Assembly: GCA_033977485.1 (NCBI GenBank) | Contig: CM066988.1 | Location: forward strand, 71,167,169-71,231,168 | Source: Hydrangea macrophylla | Taxonomy: Eukaryota; Streptophyta; Magnoliopsida; Cornales; Hydrangeaceae | Direction: 5' to 3' | Length of the DNA: 64,000 bases | Part shown: piece after piece, positions 34,876 through 44,921 of the stretch | Numbering within the stretch: position 1 is the stretch's first letter | Layout: every line of letters begins with the position of its first letter | The notes under the pieces: model-generated | The model's input: the letters and a program-made list of their open reading frames with translations, nothing else | The model's database searches: none | What the model was told of the DNA's origin: nothing | Translations under genes and position numbers: made by a program

Positions 34876-34980
34876 GGCCGGCACTCGGTGAGTCTGGGCG
34901 GCACTCGGTGAATGCCGTGCGGCATTCAGTGACTGCCGGCCGGCACTCAGAGAGTGCCACTACTTTACACCGAGTGCCGG
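34876..34980. promoter_or_regulatory. GC-rich inverted-repeat array upstream of antisense DUF7745-like gene, element A
   Basis: GGCACTCGGTGAATGCC, GGCATTCAGTGACTGCC and GGCACTCAGAGAGTGCC units, closely related to the A LTR array. A TATA box follows 15 bp later. Confidence 0.65.
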
Positions 34981-34995
34981 TCCGTCCCCTTTTTC

Positions 34996-35003
34996 TATAT
35001 AAG
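34996..35003 (+). promoter_or_regulatory. TATA box of antisense DUF7745-like gene, element A
   Basis: TATATAAG about 100 bp before the ATG at 35103 and just after the GC-rich array. This is the same order as in the A LTR. Confidence 0.6.
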
Positions 35004-35102
35004 CTGCCATTTACCCATTCCTAGGTTCATTCATGATTTCTAGAGCCATTTTGCCTTCTTTTCATTCGAGCTTTTTCATTTTTATATCTCCCTCCGGTCT
35101 TC

Positions 35103-36185
35103 ATGGCCCCTATCAGTTCCGACATCTTGTACCCATGGATGGATTCCCTTTCTGGCATAGATCGACTCAACCTTGAATCCCATAGACTGACTGACCTCTT
35201 CGCTTTTCGTCATACGGCTCTGGATGAGGACTTGCTTCGAGCAGCTATTATGTGCTGGGACCCTTCTCTTCACGTTTTCCGGTTTGGTCACGAGGAGGTC
35301 TGTCCCCTCTTTGAGGAGTTTAGTGCCATCCTCCACACTGATCCGTATGCCGATTTGATTGTTCCGCAGATCCAGGTAGGATATATTCAGGATTTATCGG
35401 CCCTTCTTGGCATTTCTCAGGGCGCTGCCGGCTCCCTTGTTCATGACCATCATATTGATTTTGACCGCCTCTCCTCCACTTACGCACCCATTGGCGATCC
35501 TGATGATAGGAGATATCAGGTCATCAGACGGAATGCCCTTTCTCTGGCGATGCTTTCACACTTTTTATTTCAGTCTTCCACTGATATCCTGATTCCGATC
35601 GTATGCGGCCTCCGAGAGATGCGGAGTGCTGTTATGCTCGTTCTGGGGGAGACTTTTCTAGGTCTGGATTATGCACATACCGCGGGATCGATGCTGCTTT
35701 CGGGGTCACCCCACGTTTTACAGATTTGGCTCTTCGAGCGCTTGGGCTTCTTTGCTCACCTCCCCCCCGGGAGACAGCTTCCTTATGATCGTATGGACGT
35801 CCATTACCCCTCCCGCATAGTTACCAGCTGGCTTACTTGGTTTCGAGGCTTGAGTTATGAGGACATCTATTGGATATGCCCTCGCTGGTCCTATTGCTCT
35901 GTCGCAGTACGTCTTCCCGGGCGCCCCGGAATCTGGTTGACTGGTCTGCGAGTTACCACCTTTTACATTCCCAGCCGGGTAGCCCGTCAGTTCGGCTTGC
36001 TCCAGGATGTCCCCGATGTTATTACTGCTGATTTCTTGAGGAGCTCTGTTCTACGTCCTTTGACCGTAAGGATGTTCGCAGAGGCTTGGCATGATAGGGT
36101 ATCAGCTCCCTTTAGGAGGATTCCAGCTCCAATCGTCCCGACCGCAGAGTATTTGCTTGAGATTCAGTTATTGGTCAGGGGGTAG
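35103..36185 (+). CDS. Antisense DUF7745-like protein of element A (360 aa)
   Basis: Intact single-exon frame opposite to gag-pol. It aligns by eye with the element B protein: R(I/L)NL block at residue 21, LLRAAIMCWDPSLHVF, EVCPLFEEFSAIL, DIYWICPRW and IWLTGLRVTTFYIPSRVARQ. It is about 28 residues longer than the B protein, partly at the C-terminus. It lies between pol and the PMD gene and reads in the same direction as PMD. Its own TATA box and GC-rich array suggest separate transcription. DUF7745 is my recollection of the family; no activity is known to me. Confidence 0.8.
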   Translation: MAPISSDILYPWMDSLSGIDRLNLESHRLTDLFAFRHTALDEDLLRAAIMCWDPSLHVFRFGHEEVCPLFEEFSAILHTDPYADLIVPQIQVGYIQDLSALLGISQGAAGSLVHDHHIDFDRLSSTYAPIGDPDDRRYQVIRRNALSLAMLSHFLFQSSTDILIPIVCGLREMRSAVMLVLGETFLGLDYAHTAGSMLLSGSPHVLQIWLFERLGFFAHLPPGRQLPYDRMDVHYPSRIVTSWLTWFRGLSYEDIYWICPRWSYCSVAVRLPGRPGIWLTGLRVTTFYIPSRVARQFGLLQDVPDVITADFLRSSVLRPLTVRMFAEAWHDRVSAPFRRIPAPIVPTAEYLLEIQLLVRG

Positions 36186-36285
36186 CTTCCAGATAGACAA
36201 AGTAAAGAGAAAAGAAAGAAGCAAGATTTTTAAAAAGTTTTGACAAATTCTGCTTGACTTTGGCTAGGTTTATTTTCTGTGATGC

Positions 36286-36288
<3 letters not shown>

Positions 36289-36323
<35 letters not shown>
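36289..36323. repeat. Poly-T tract
   Basis: About 35 T in the 3' flank of the DUF7745-like gene. Confidence 0.9.
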
Positions 36324-36324
<1 letters not shown>

Positions 36325-36551
36325 AAAATGCTCTGATCATGAAGAATCAAAGTTAGCACTTCTTAAATTTCTCTGGGTTATGAACAGTTTTCCCCTCAAT
36401 GCCTCCTTCGGCTTTTATTACTCCTTCATGAGTCTTGCTTAGTTTTAATCTCTCTATGTAATGAATTCTTGTTTGTTTTCACATGATGCATATTTTGATA
36501 GCCAGTATATCCAGAAATGGGTTTGAATTCTGTCTGGGTTCATCGGTTTTA

Positions 36552-36621
36552 GCAAACGAAGTTTGCCCCTGGTTTCGGGATTTAGATGCGGTTCTAGGGC
36601 AAACGCAAGTTTGCCCCTAGT
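36552..36621 (-). repeat. Two internal PPT-like hairpins in element A
   Basis: GCAAAC-GAA-GTTTGC and GGGCAAAC-GCAA-GTTTGCCC. On the minus strand each gives AGGGGCAAAC or a close form, the core of the true polypurine tract at 8045-8058. They are the counterparts of 21417-21560 in B. Confidence 0.7.
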
Positions 36622-36689
36622 TTGACATGGTGAAAACTTGGGGCTCTTAAATTTGTTTAGGTTTTGGACCGAGGGCCTTGTGAGCCCGC

Positions 36690-36725
36690 CTACTTATCCC
36701 CGAACGGGTATCAGGTCCGCAGTAG
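36690..36725 (-). ncRNA. CTACT...AGTAG hairpin variant, element A
   Basis: The minus strand reads CTACT...AGTAG, so the G-C pair closing the outer arm in other copies is T-A here: both sides changed together. Inner arms ACCCG/CGGGG. Confidence 0.55.
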
Positions 36726-36789
36726 TTCAGCCAAGGCTAGAAAGAACACACATACATCTTTTATTTTGTGACCGAACCGAGCAGGTTGC

Positions 36790-36825
36790 CTACGTATCCC
36801 CTACCGGGAATCAGGTCAAGCGTAG
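36790..36825 (-). ncRNA. CTACG...CGTAG RNA hairpin, element A copy near pol end
   Basis: Outer arms CTACG/CGTAG, inner arms TTCCC/GGGGA, loop GGTA. It begins 34 bp after the polyprotein stop, as in B. Confidence 0.55.
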
Positions 36826-36859
36826 TTCATCAATTCTGGAGGTTTTGAAGGACAAGGTT

Positions 36860-39800
36860 TCAAGCAAAGTATTTTTTGAGGCGATCGAGGTTGATTGGTT
36901 GTTTAAACTCAACCCCATCCAGGTCCATGAGATAGGCAGCTCCCCCGGAGAGGAGTGTCTTGATGATATATGGTCCGACCCAGTTGGGTTTGAATTTTCC
37001 TCGTGGGTCATAAATGGGCGCTTTAAGTTCTTTGAGGACCAGGTCGCCCTCAGCAAGCTTCCTTGGGCGAACCTTTTTGTTGAAAGCACGAGCTATCCTT
37101 TTCTGATACCCCCGAGTATGGTTCACAGCAGCCAACCTCCTCTCATCAAATAACATCAACTCCTCATATCTCCCTCGCAACCATTCCAGTTCAGTTACCT
37201 CACATTCTGCCAAAACTCTTAGAGATGGTATTTCAACTTCCACTGGTAAAACAGCCTCCATCCCGTAGACTAATGAGTACGGTGTAGCCCCAGTTGAGGT
37301 TCTCACAGAAGTTCGGTATCCCCATAAAGCAAAAGGTAATTTTTCATGCCAATCTCTATACGTATCCGTCATTTTCCCCAGGATGGCTTTCACATTTTTG
37401 TTTGCGGCCTCTACTGCTCCATTTGTTTGCGGTCTGTATGGTGAAGATTGGTGGTGGGTGATCCTATACTTCTCTAGGAATGGTATAACCTCTCCCTGAA
37501 AATGACTCCCGTGGTCAGAAATAAGCTCATTTGGCACCCCATATCTTCAAATTACATTCTTCTGGATAAAATTCACCACATCCTTTGCCTTCAAAGTTGC
37601 GTATGATGCCGCTTCCACCCATTTGGTAAAATAGTCTATTGCCACAATTATGTACCGGTGTCCATTTGAAGCTTTCGGAATTACTTCTCCAATGATATCA
37701 ATACCCCATACGAAAAATGGCCAAGGGGTGGTCATGCTATAGAGCTGGGAAGGTGGGGTATGCATTAAATTTGCATGAACCTGACATTTATGGCATCTCT
37801 TAACATACTCACAGCAATCTTTATCTAAAGTCGTCCAATAGTATCCTTGCCAAATTATCTTTTTGGCCAACATATGTCCATTCATGTGGGGCCCACAGAC
37901 TCCTTCATGTATTTCTTCCATCATTTTCTTTGCTTCCCTTCCATATAGACATTCTAAATTATAACCGGTGTAAGATTTCTTCCACAACTTTCCCGCATAG
38001 GTTACAAATTGAGCTGACAATCTACGAATCGCTCTCTTATCCTTTTCTGAAGCTCCTTCGGGGTACTCTCCTTTCTCAACAAAGTTCCAAACATCTGTAT
38101 ACCATGGCATCTCAACTTCTTCCTCTTCTCTAATGGCGGCGATTATTTCATACGAAGGTCGGGTTCTCTCTTCTATAGACAATGGAATCATGGAGACTCC
38201 TACAGGAATTTGGATCATTGAGGCTAAGGTTGCTAGGGAATCTTCCAATTGGTTCTCTTCACGGGGAAGATAATAGAATGAAATTCTTTTGAATTGCACC
38301 TTCAGGCTCTCTAGGTATTCATGGTAAGGTCTCAACTTCTCATGCTTTATTCTCCAGTCACCCCTCACTTGTGATATTATTAGATTAGAGTCTCCGAAAA
38401 CATCGATCTTCTCTACCCCCAAAGTCAAGGCTGCTTCCATCCCAATTATACAGGCTTCGTACTCTGCCGTGTTATTAGTCGAATTATACTTGAGCTTAAT
38501 GGCCAAAGGAGTGGGGGCCCCGCTAGGTGATATGAGGATGATCCCTACCCCGTATCCTATTTGATTAGCTGCTCCATCAAAGTACATTTTCCAAAGGTCC
38601 TCTTTAACTTCCATTACTTCTTCATCCGGAAACTTAAATTCCCCCTTCTCTTCGGATTCTATGGCGAGGTCAGCTAAATATTCGGCAACAGCTCTCCCCT
38701 TGACAGATTTGGAAGTGACATATCTGATATCGAATTCAGCCAGCATCATGGTCCAACGGGATATCCTACTGGTCAGGGCGGGTTTTTCAAAAAGGTATTT
38801 GAGTGGGTCCATTCGGGATATCAGGGTGATAGGAAAGGCTATCATGTAATGTCTAAGGCGACGGGTACACCAAACTAAGGCCCAACAAGCTTTCTCCAAT
38901 GGTGAATAGTTCAACTCATACCCAGTCATCCTCTTACTTAGGTAGTATATGGCTTTTTCCACACGCCCCTCTTCTTCTTCTTGGGCCAGCATACACCCCA
39001 TTGAGTTCTCGGTTACGGATAGGTATAGCAATAGAGGTTTTCCGGGTTTAGGAGGTGATAGGACAGGCGGGTTTTGAAGGTAGGTTTTGATCTTTTCAAA
39101 GGCTTTTTGGCACTGGTTATCCCATTCGAACTTTTCCCCTTTTCTCAACAATTTGAACAATGGGTCACAGGTCATGGTGAGTTTGGATATGAAGCGACTA
39201 ATGAACTGTATTCTTCCTAAGAATCTTCTCAATTCCTTCTCATTCTTTGGTGGCAGCATTTCGGCTATAGCTTGGATTTTGGTGGGATCTACCTCAATTC
39301 CTCTCTGGGTAATCAGAAATCCTAGTAGTTTTCCAGTGGTGACCCCAAAGGTGCATTTTTGCGGATTTAGCCTCATCCCGAACTTCCTCAGCCTTCCAAA
39401 AAACTTTCTTAATGCCTCCAGATGCCCTCCCCTTTCTTTGGATTTCACTATCATGTCATCCACATATACTTCCACTTCCTTATGAATCATGTCGTGCAGT
39501 AATGTGGTGGCAGCTCTTTGGTAAGTTGCACCTGCATTCTTAAGCCCAAACGGCATAACTCTATAACAGTAAGTCCCCCAAGGTGTGATAAAAGTTGTTT
39601 TCTCTCTATCCTCTGATGCCATTAAGATCTGGTTGTACCCTGAAAACCCGTCCATGAAAGACAGAAGTTCATGTCCTGCGGTATTATCTACTAACACGTC
39701 GATGTGGGGTAAAGGGAAATCGTCTTTAGGGCTAGCTTTGTTCAAATCCCGAAAATCTACACAAACCCTAACACGACCATCCTTTTTAGGAACCGGTACA

Positions 39801-42800
39801 ATATTGGCGACCCAATCAGGATACTCGGTGACAATCAAGAATCCAGCTCTCAATTGCTTTTCAACTTCCTCTTTCACTTTAAGCGCCCATTCAGGCCTCA
39901 TTCGCCTCAATTTTTGTTTCACAGGTTTTGAATTTGGGAAAAGGGGAATATGGTGTTGGACAATTTCTGGATCAATTCCTGGCATATCATCATAGGACCA
40001 TGCAAAGACATCTTTGAATTCTTTTAATAGATTGATTAATTCTTTGCTTTCCTCATTATTAAGTGTGGAGCCGATAGAAACATTTTGTGGATTACCTTCA
40101 TCTCCCAGATTAACGGTTAGAGTGCTTTCCATGATTTTGCATGCAGGTTCATTTTCTTTTTCAATTAATTTTTGCAATTCATGAGGTATTTCATCATTTA
40201 CATCACATGCATCACAGTTATTATTATGCGAAGTCAAGTAAGCAGAATTAGTCACATTCTCATTAACTTTCTTAGGAGCAATTACAACAGACATAGAAAT
40301 GGAAAGACGCCTCATTTGGGCCAATACAGACTCCGGGGGAGGGGGGAACCTATCACTAGACTCAAAGACCCACTCTTTCTTGCTTTCCCCTCCCATATCA
40401 GTTATGAAGCGATCTTCCCTTTCTTCTTCCTGAGTAATCTCTTCTATTTCCACTTCTTCCGGCTTCCCTTTGTACTCTGGTTTCTCCCTTTCTTTATTCT
40501 CGTTACTGTCTTCTTTGTCCCGACCCTTCTCACCCTCATCCTTGATCTCTGCAGAGCTCCCTTTTTCGATCTTCTTGTATCCTTCTTCTAGCAGGTTCTT
40601 CATTGCCGAGCCATCCATAGTACAGACCCAGTCCCGAGTAACGGCGGATTTTGCAGGCCGCTGAAGATAAGGATCCTTATAATCAGAGAAGTTATGGGCA
40701 AAGAAAATCTCGAATCCTGGCTTCATACGCTTTTCTGCTTCATCCAACCACGGCTCTGGAAAACCACAAAATGGAAAATCTTCTCCCTGCTTGATGAAGT
40801 ACCCGTTGAGAGTTTTCATGTATGGTTCCATCGGTGCATCCGTTGCTTTCTTCTTCTTCTTCAACTCTTCCTTGGTTGGCGAGTATCCCAGCCCATGGGT
40901 GTGGGTTTGTGTGATGATACTTGGGAATTCTGACAACCCTTGGTGTTTCTTACCTAAACCCATCCCTGGGAAGAACCCCATTTTTCTCATGATCCCGGCC
41001 ACCAATGGACTGGCGTATTGATCAAAATACAGTGGTAAAAATTCCTTCGGCTTCCCCTCTTCTATGACGTTAATAAATTCAAACCCTCCCAAACTTGCTT
41101 CACCTTCTTGTATCTGTACTTCTAAAATCGGAGCACTTGATGAAGCCCCAGACACATTTATCCAGCTATCCCCCAGAAGATCATATACCTTGTTTTTCCA
41201 AATGTACTTAACTTTCTGATGAATGGTTGATGGAATGGCACCCAAACTATCAAGCCACGGCCTTCCCAAAAGCAGGTTAAATGATGCAGGAATGTCAATG
41301 ATTTGGAATTCCGTTTCCCTTTCACCAGTCCCGACAGAAAGATTCAGAAAGATGATCCCCATCACTGCCCGTAGAGTATTGTCATAAGCCCTCACCTTTT
41401 GTTCTGATGGTATAAATGTAGATTCATCGAGCCCCATCCTTTTAGCTGTTCGAAAAGGACACACATTTAGTGCAGACCCGTTGTCGACGAGGCAGGCCGG
41501 TAGAGAATTTCCCAGGCACTCAACGATAATGTGCAACGGCTTATTGAAAACAGGTCCCCCATGAGGTAAGTCAGCTTCAGAGAATGATATAGCCAGGGTT
41601 GGGTTTCTGCCGATCATGCCGACGAGATCTTCTGGAGTAACATTGATGGAAACATCCGACTGATTGAGAGCGTCAAGGACTGCTTGCCTATGACGCTTGG
41701 AAGCGATTAACAACCCCCAAATAGTGATGTTCGCCTGCGTCTTCTTCATCTGTCTCAAGACTCTGTCCTCCTCTTCTTCCTCATTCAGTTTCCCTTTTCC
41801 TTTATTCATTTCTTGTTCAAGGTGATCCTCCTCGAGTTCGTGTGGTTTAAAATGCCTCCCGGACCGTGTGAGGTGACTAATACCTTCTTTAACCCAAAGC
41901 CTATCTTGTGTTTCAACAATTTTTAAACCTTCCTCCTCACTTTCATACCAAAGGTCCTCCTTAACTTTACTAAGATCCTGTATACCATCCCCTTTGTACC
42001 ATAGTGAATTGTCAGCCTCCGGTGCCCACCAATCTGCGTCAACAGCCCCTTCTATTTCTTTCCTTTTGCCTTCATCTACCAATCCTTTTAGAGTGCAAAT
42101 TTGCGGATTCTCCAACATCTGATAAACTTTTCTCGGTCTTCCCAACTTGGTGATCAATGCCGATGGGTCAAAAAAACTCTCCTCATCTCCCAAGTAGTAA
42201 ATTCTGGGTGGTGGCACGGCATGATGTTCCGGTAGTGGATTTCTGGTAACATTTGGCGGGTTAGCGGGTGGTTCAGATATTATTTTCTTGTCAATCAAAT
42301 CCTGAATCTCATGCTTTAGTCTTAAACACCGGTCAGTTGAGTGCCCCTGCTCCTGATGGAATTTGCAGTATAAATCAGGTTTGAAATTTGGAGGCTGTGG
42401 ATTTAGTCTGGGTCGTGGCTCCAGTAGGCGAAGATGTCCTTTTGCTACCAGCCTATCGAGAGCTGTGGACAAAGATACTCCCAACTCTGAAAACCTCCTT
42501 AACGGCTTATCCCCTCCCCTCTTTGGGTAATTTCTGGTTACATCAAACCTTTTCTCAGGTTCGCTCAGTGCGTTCACATCTGTAGACCCTGAATGACCTC
42601 CTGAATGTCCTCCTCCTATTCCATAGTTCGGTCGTCTGTACCTATTCACTGGCTCCTCCTTTTTAATGACCCCTTCCTGTATCGCGTCTTCGATTCTGGT
42701 ACCTACATCGAACACCTCGGTGAAAGTATTGAGGGATTGGAACCTCATCTTCTCCTGATAGATGGGTTGGAGATTCTTCATCAGCATTCGGATTTGCTCT

Positions 42801-43504
42801 TTTTCAGTCGGTCTCTGTATCATCTTAGCGGCCTTCCCCCTCCATCGGCTTAGAAATTCAGCAAAAGACTCTTTGTTCCCCTGCCGGGTAGTCTCCAAAT
42901 CCCTGATAGTAACATCCAGATCTTGGTTGTATTCGTATTGGGCCACAAATGCTTTTACCACTTCTTCCCAATTTCTAGTCTTCCCTGGTTCCAGAGTGAG
43001 ATACCAAGACAAAGCAGCCCCCGTTAACGTCTGTTGAAACAAGACTGCCATCATGACCGTGTTTAGACCGCTAGGCTGAAATGCCCCTATACACATTCTT
43101 ATGTGGCTACGCGGGTTCCCTGTTCCATCAAACTTATCGAACACAGGCATTTTGAATCCTGCGGGCAATACCTCACAAACCCCCTCATACAACCCTTCCA
43201 ATTCCAACAAATAGGTGTCAACCCCTTGTGCCTTTCGTACCACCCTTTCCAACTTCTCCATCTTCTCAGTCATCAACTTGTCCTTCTCAGCCCTCTCTTT
43301 TTCTAGTTTCTCCCTTTCTATTCTCGGCGCTTCCATCCCTTCTGTTTCATCAAACCAATCTTCATCCCTGTGAGGAGGATCATTGCCTGGCTGCTGCCGT
43401 GCTAGTGCTTCTATCATAGTCATCATTCTAGTCATTTGTCCTGCTTGTTGTTCCACCATTGTCCTTAACTCTGTCATCTCCCTTGCATTAGCCTCTTGTG
43501 CCAT
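36860..43504 (-). pseudogene. Element A gag-pol polyprotein (Tat lineage), one in-frame stop in integrase
   Basis: A frame of 2214 codons on the minus strand. Order: gag with N-terminal coiled coil and CX2H...GH...C knuckle; protease with LVDNGSALNVC (about residue 668; DNG instead of DTG is common in this lineage); G-patch-like PGMGLG segment; an acidic, Lys/Glu-rich linker; reverse transcriptase with YVDDM (about 1350); RNase H; archaeal-type RNase H with MYFDGAAN (about 1637); HHCC finger; DDE integrase. An in-frame TGA at 37549-37547 (codon 1986) stands where B has the Cys codon TGC, just before RYGVP, and cuts the integrase core before its second Asp. The frame then continues to TGA at 36862-36860. 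Downstream on the element are the two antisense genes. Confidence 0.93.
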
Positions 43505-44868
43505 CTCTTTTCTTACTAGTCTTGCAGTAGAATCTCTGTACCAGGCTATACTCGCAGTTGATTCTATCTTTTACCTACAACCATATTTGTTTAAGTTATT
43601 TTTAACTACTTTTTCCCCCTTTTGCAACATTATTTGTTTACTTTTTGCTTTTATTAATGATTCACATGCTTTCAATGAATGATTCAAATGTCATGCGGAT
43701 GCAAATGCATGTGTGTGTGTGTGCCTATTCTATATGCTAAACAAAAGAAAATTCTAATCCTAACACATAAACACATAAGCACATAAAATCCTCATCCATG
43801 TTTGAGTGTGCTAATTCCTCTTTTCATTGTGATCCTTTTCACCCCTTCAAGGTTTTCAAATTTAGAATTTTTGAAATCCATTTAACAAGTATTTCCCCTA
43901 GATGATGTGATCTTTTCAAAACTCCTTAAGAAGCTTTGAAAACAACAATATTTCTAAACAAAAGATGGTTGGGTTGAAACTTTGCTTTTGAAATTTATTT
44001 GAAAATGATTTCTTTAATTGCAGAAATTTCTTGGATTATATTCCTTAACAAAAAAGTGATTAGGTCCAAATTTTGCTTTAAAAAAAAAAGCATTCCTTTA
44101 ATTGGTAAAACTTTTCAAACTCTTTCCAGAATTTTGGGTTCCAAGAATTTTAGGTTCTTTCTTCAAATATGGTTGATTTGAAATTTTAATCCAAAAGTGA
44201 ACTCCAAAAATTTTGAAAGAGTGATTGAATGCCTTGGAATAAAGATACCAAAAATCTATTTGCTTAAAAAAAACGTATTTAAAATTCTTTGGGTAAGAGG
44301 ATCATATGATCGGATTATTGTCATACTCTTCATGAATTTGGATGCATACAAGGTTAATGATGCTTAGCTTAGCAAGATGTAGGAGATGTAATCTTATAAT
44401 CAAGATTCAGCTTATTCTTAAATGTCATAAGACATGAAAAGGAATTGCTAAAAGGTGATTAAAGGGTTACACATCTTTAATCAAGCAAGCATCGTCATCA
44501 TCTCAAATAACCCCTTTCGGGCATACAAAGCTCCCTAGCACATAAATCCTAATCAAGAATTTAATTCCTAATTTTGAAAGGTTCTATGGAAACTACTATG
44601 CAAAGGCCGGGTTTTGGTCAAATAAGGGACCCTTGACACACACCCGATAGGATGCTTCATATACCAAAACATGGTACGAGATCAAGGGTGATCACACGGT
44701 CCCATGATGACTTGACCGACCGGGTTGCCCCGAGCCTCCAAGGTCATAGTTCCGTGCAATCGACTGGCGAGACATGCAAGTGCAATGCAACGGGCATACA
44801 AAAATTAATTAATTCGATTAAAAGGATGCTTTCAAGTCTAATCCTCGAGTGAACCCAAAATCAGAATT
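43505..44868 (-). other. 5' leader of element A
   Basis: About 1.36 kb AT-rich, non-coding, with a short (GT)n near 43711-43722. No tandem array like that of B is present. Confidence 0.75.
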
Positions 44869-44918
44869 CTGGTCTGCGAAACCGGAGATTCTGGGTTCGA
44901 TCCCCAGCAGAGTCGCCA
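44869..44918 (+). other. Captured 3' part of a tRNA-Arg at the element A primer site
   Basis: Reading the plus strand: anticodon arm CTGGT-CTGCGAA-ACCGG, variable region AGATT, T arm CTGGG-TTCGATC-CCCAG, acceptor strand CAGAGTC, base G and CCA. No D arm or 5' acceptor strand precedes it. The complement of its last 18 nt is the ordinary primer site TGGCGACTCTGCTGGGGA shared with B. The element thus holds about 50 nt matching its primer tRNA, not the usual 18. Anticodon GCG would be Arg. The tRNA assignment is by remembered plant tRNA-Arg sequences. Confidence 0.8.
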
Positions 44919-44921
44919 GAT

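Noticed and set aside
35407..35788. Overlapping plus-strand frames inside the DUF7745-like gene of A
   Set aside because: Shadows of the real 360-codon frame.
41480..41510. DNG in place of DTG in the element A protease as a disabling mutation
   Set aside because: I recall DNG as common in plant Tat-lineage proteases, so it is not evidence of loss by itself.
44869..44918. A tRNA gene
   Set aside because: Only the 3' part is present; there is no D arm, no A box and no 5' acceptor strand. It sits exactly at the primer site of element A.
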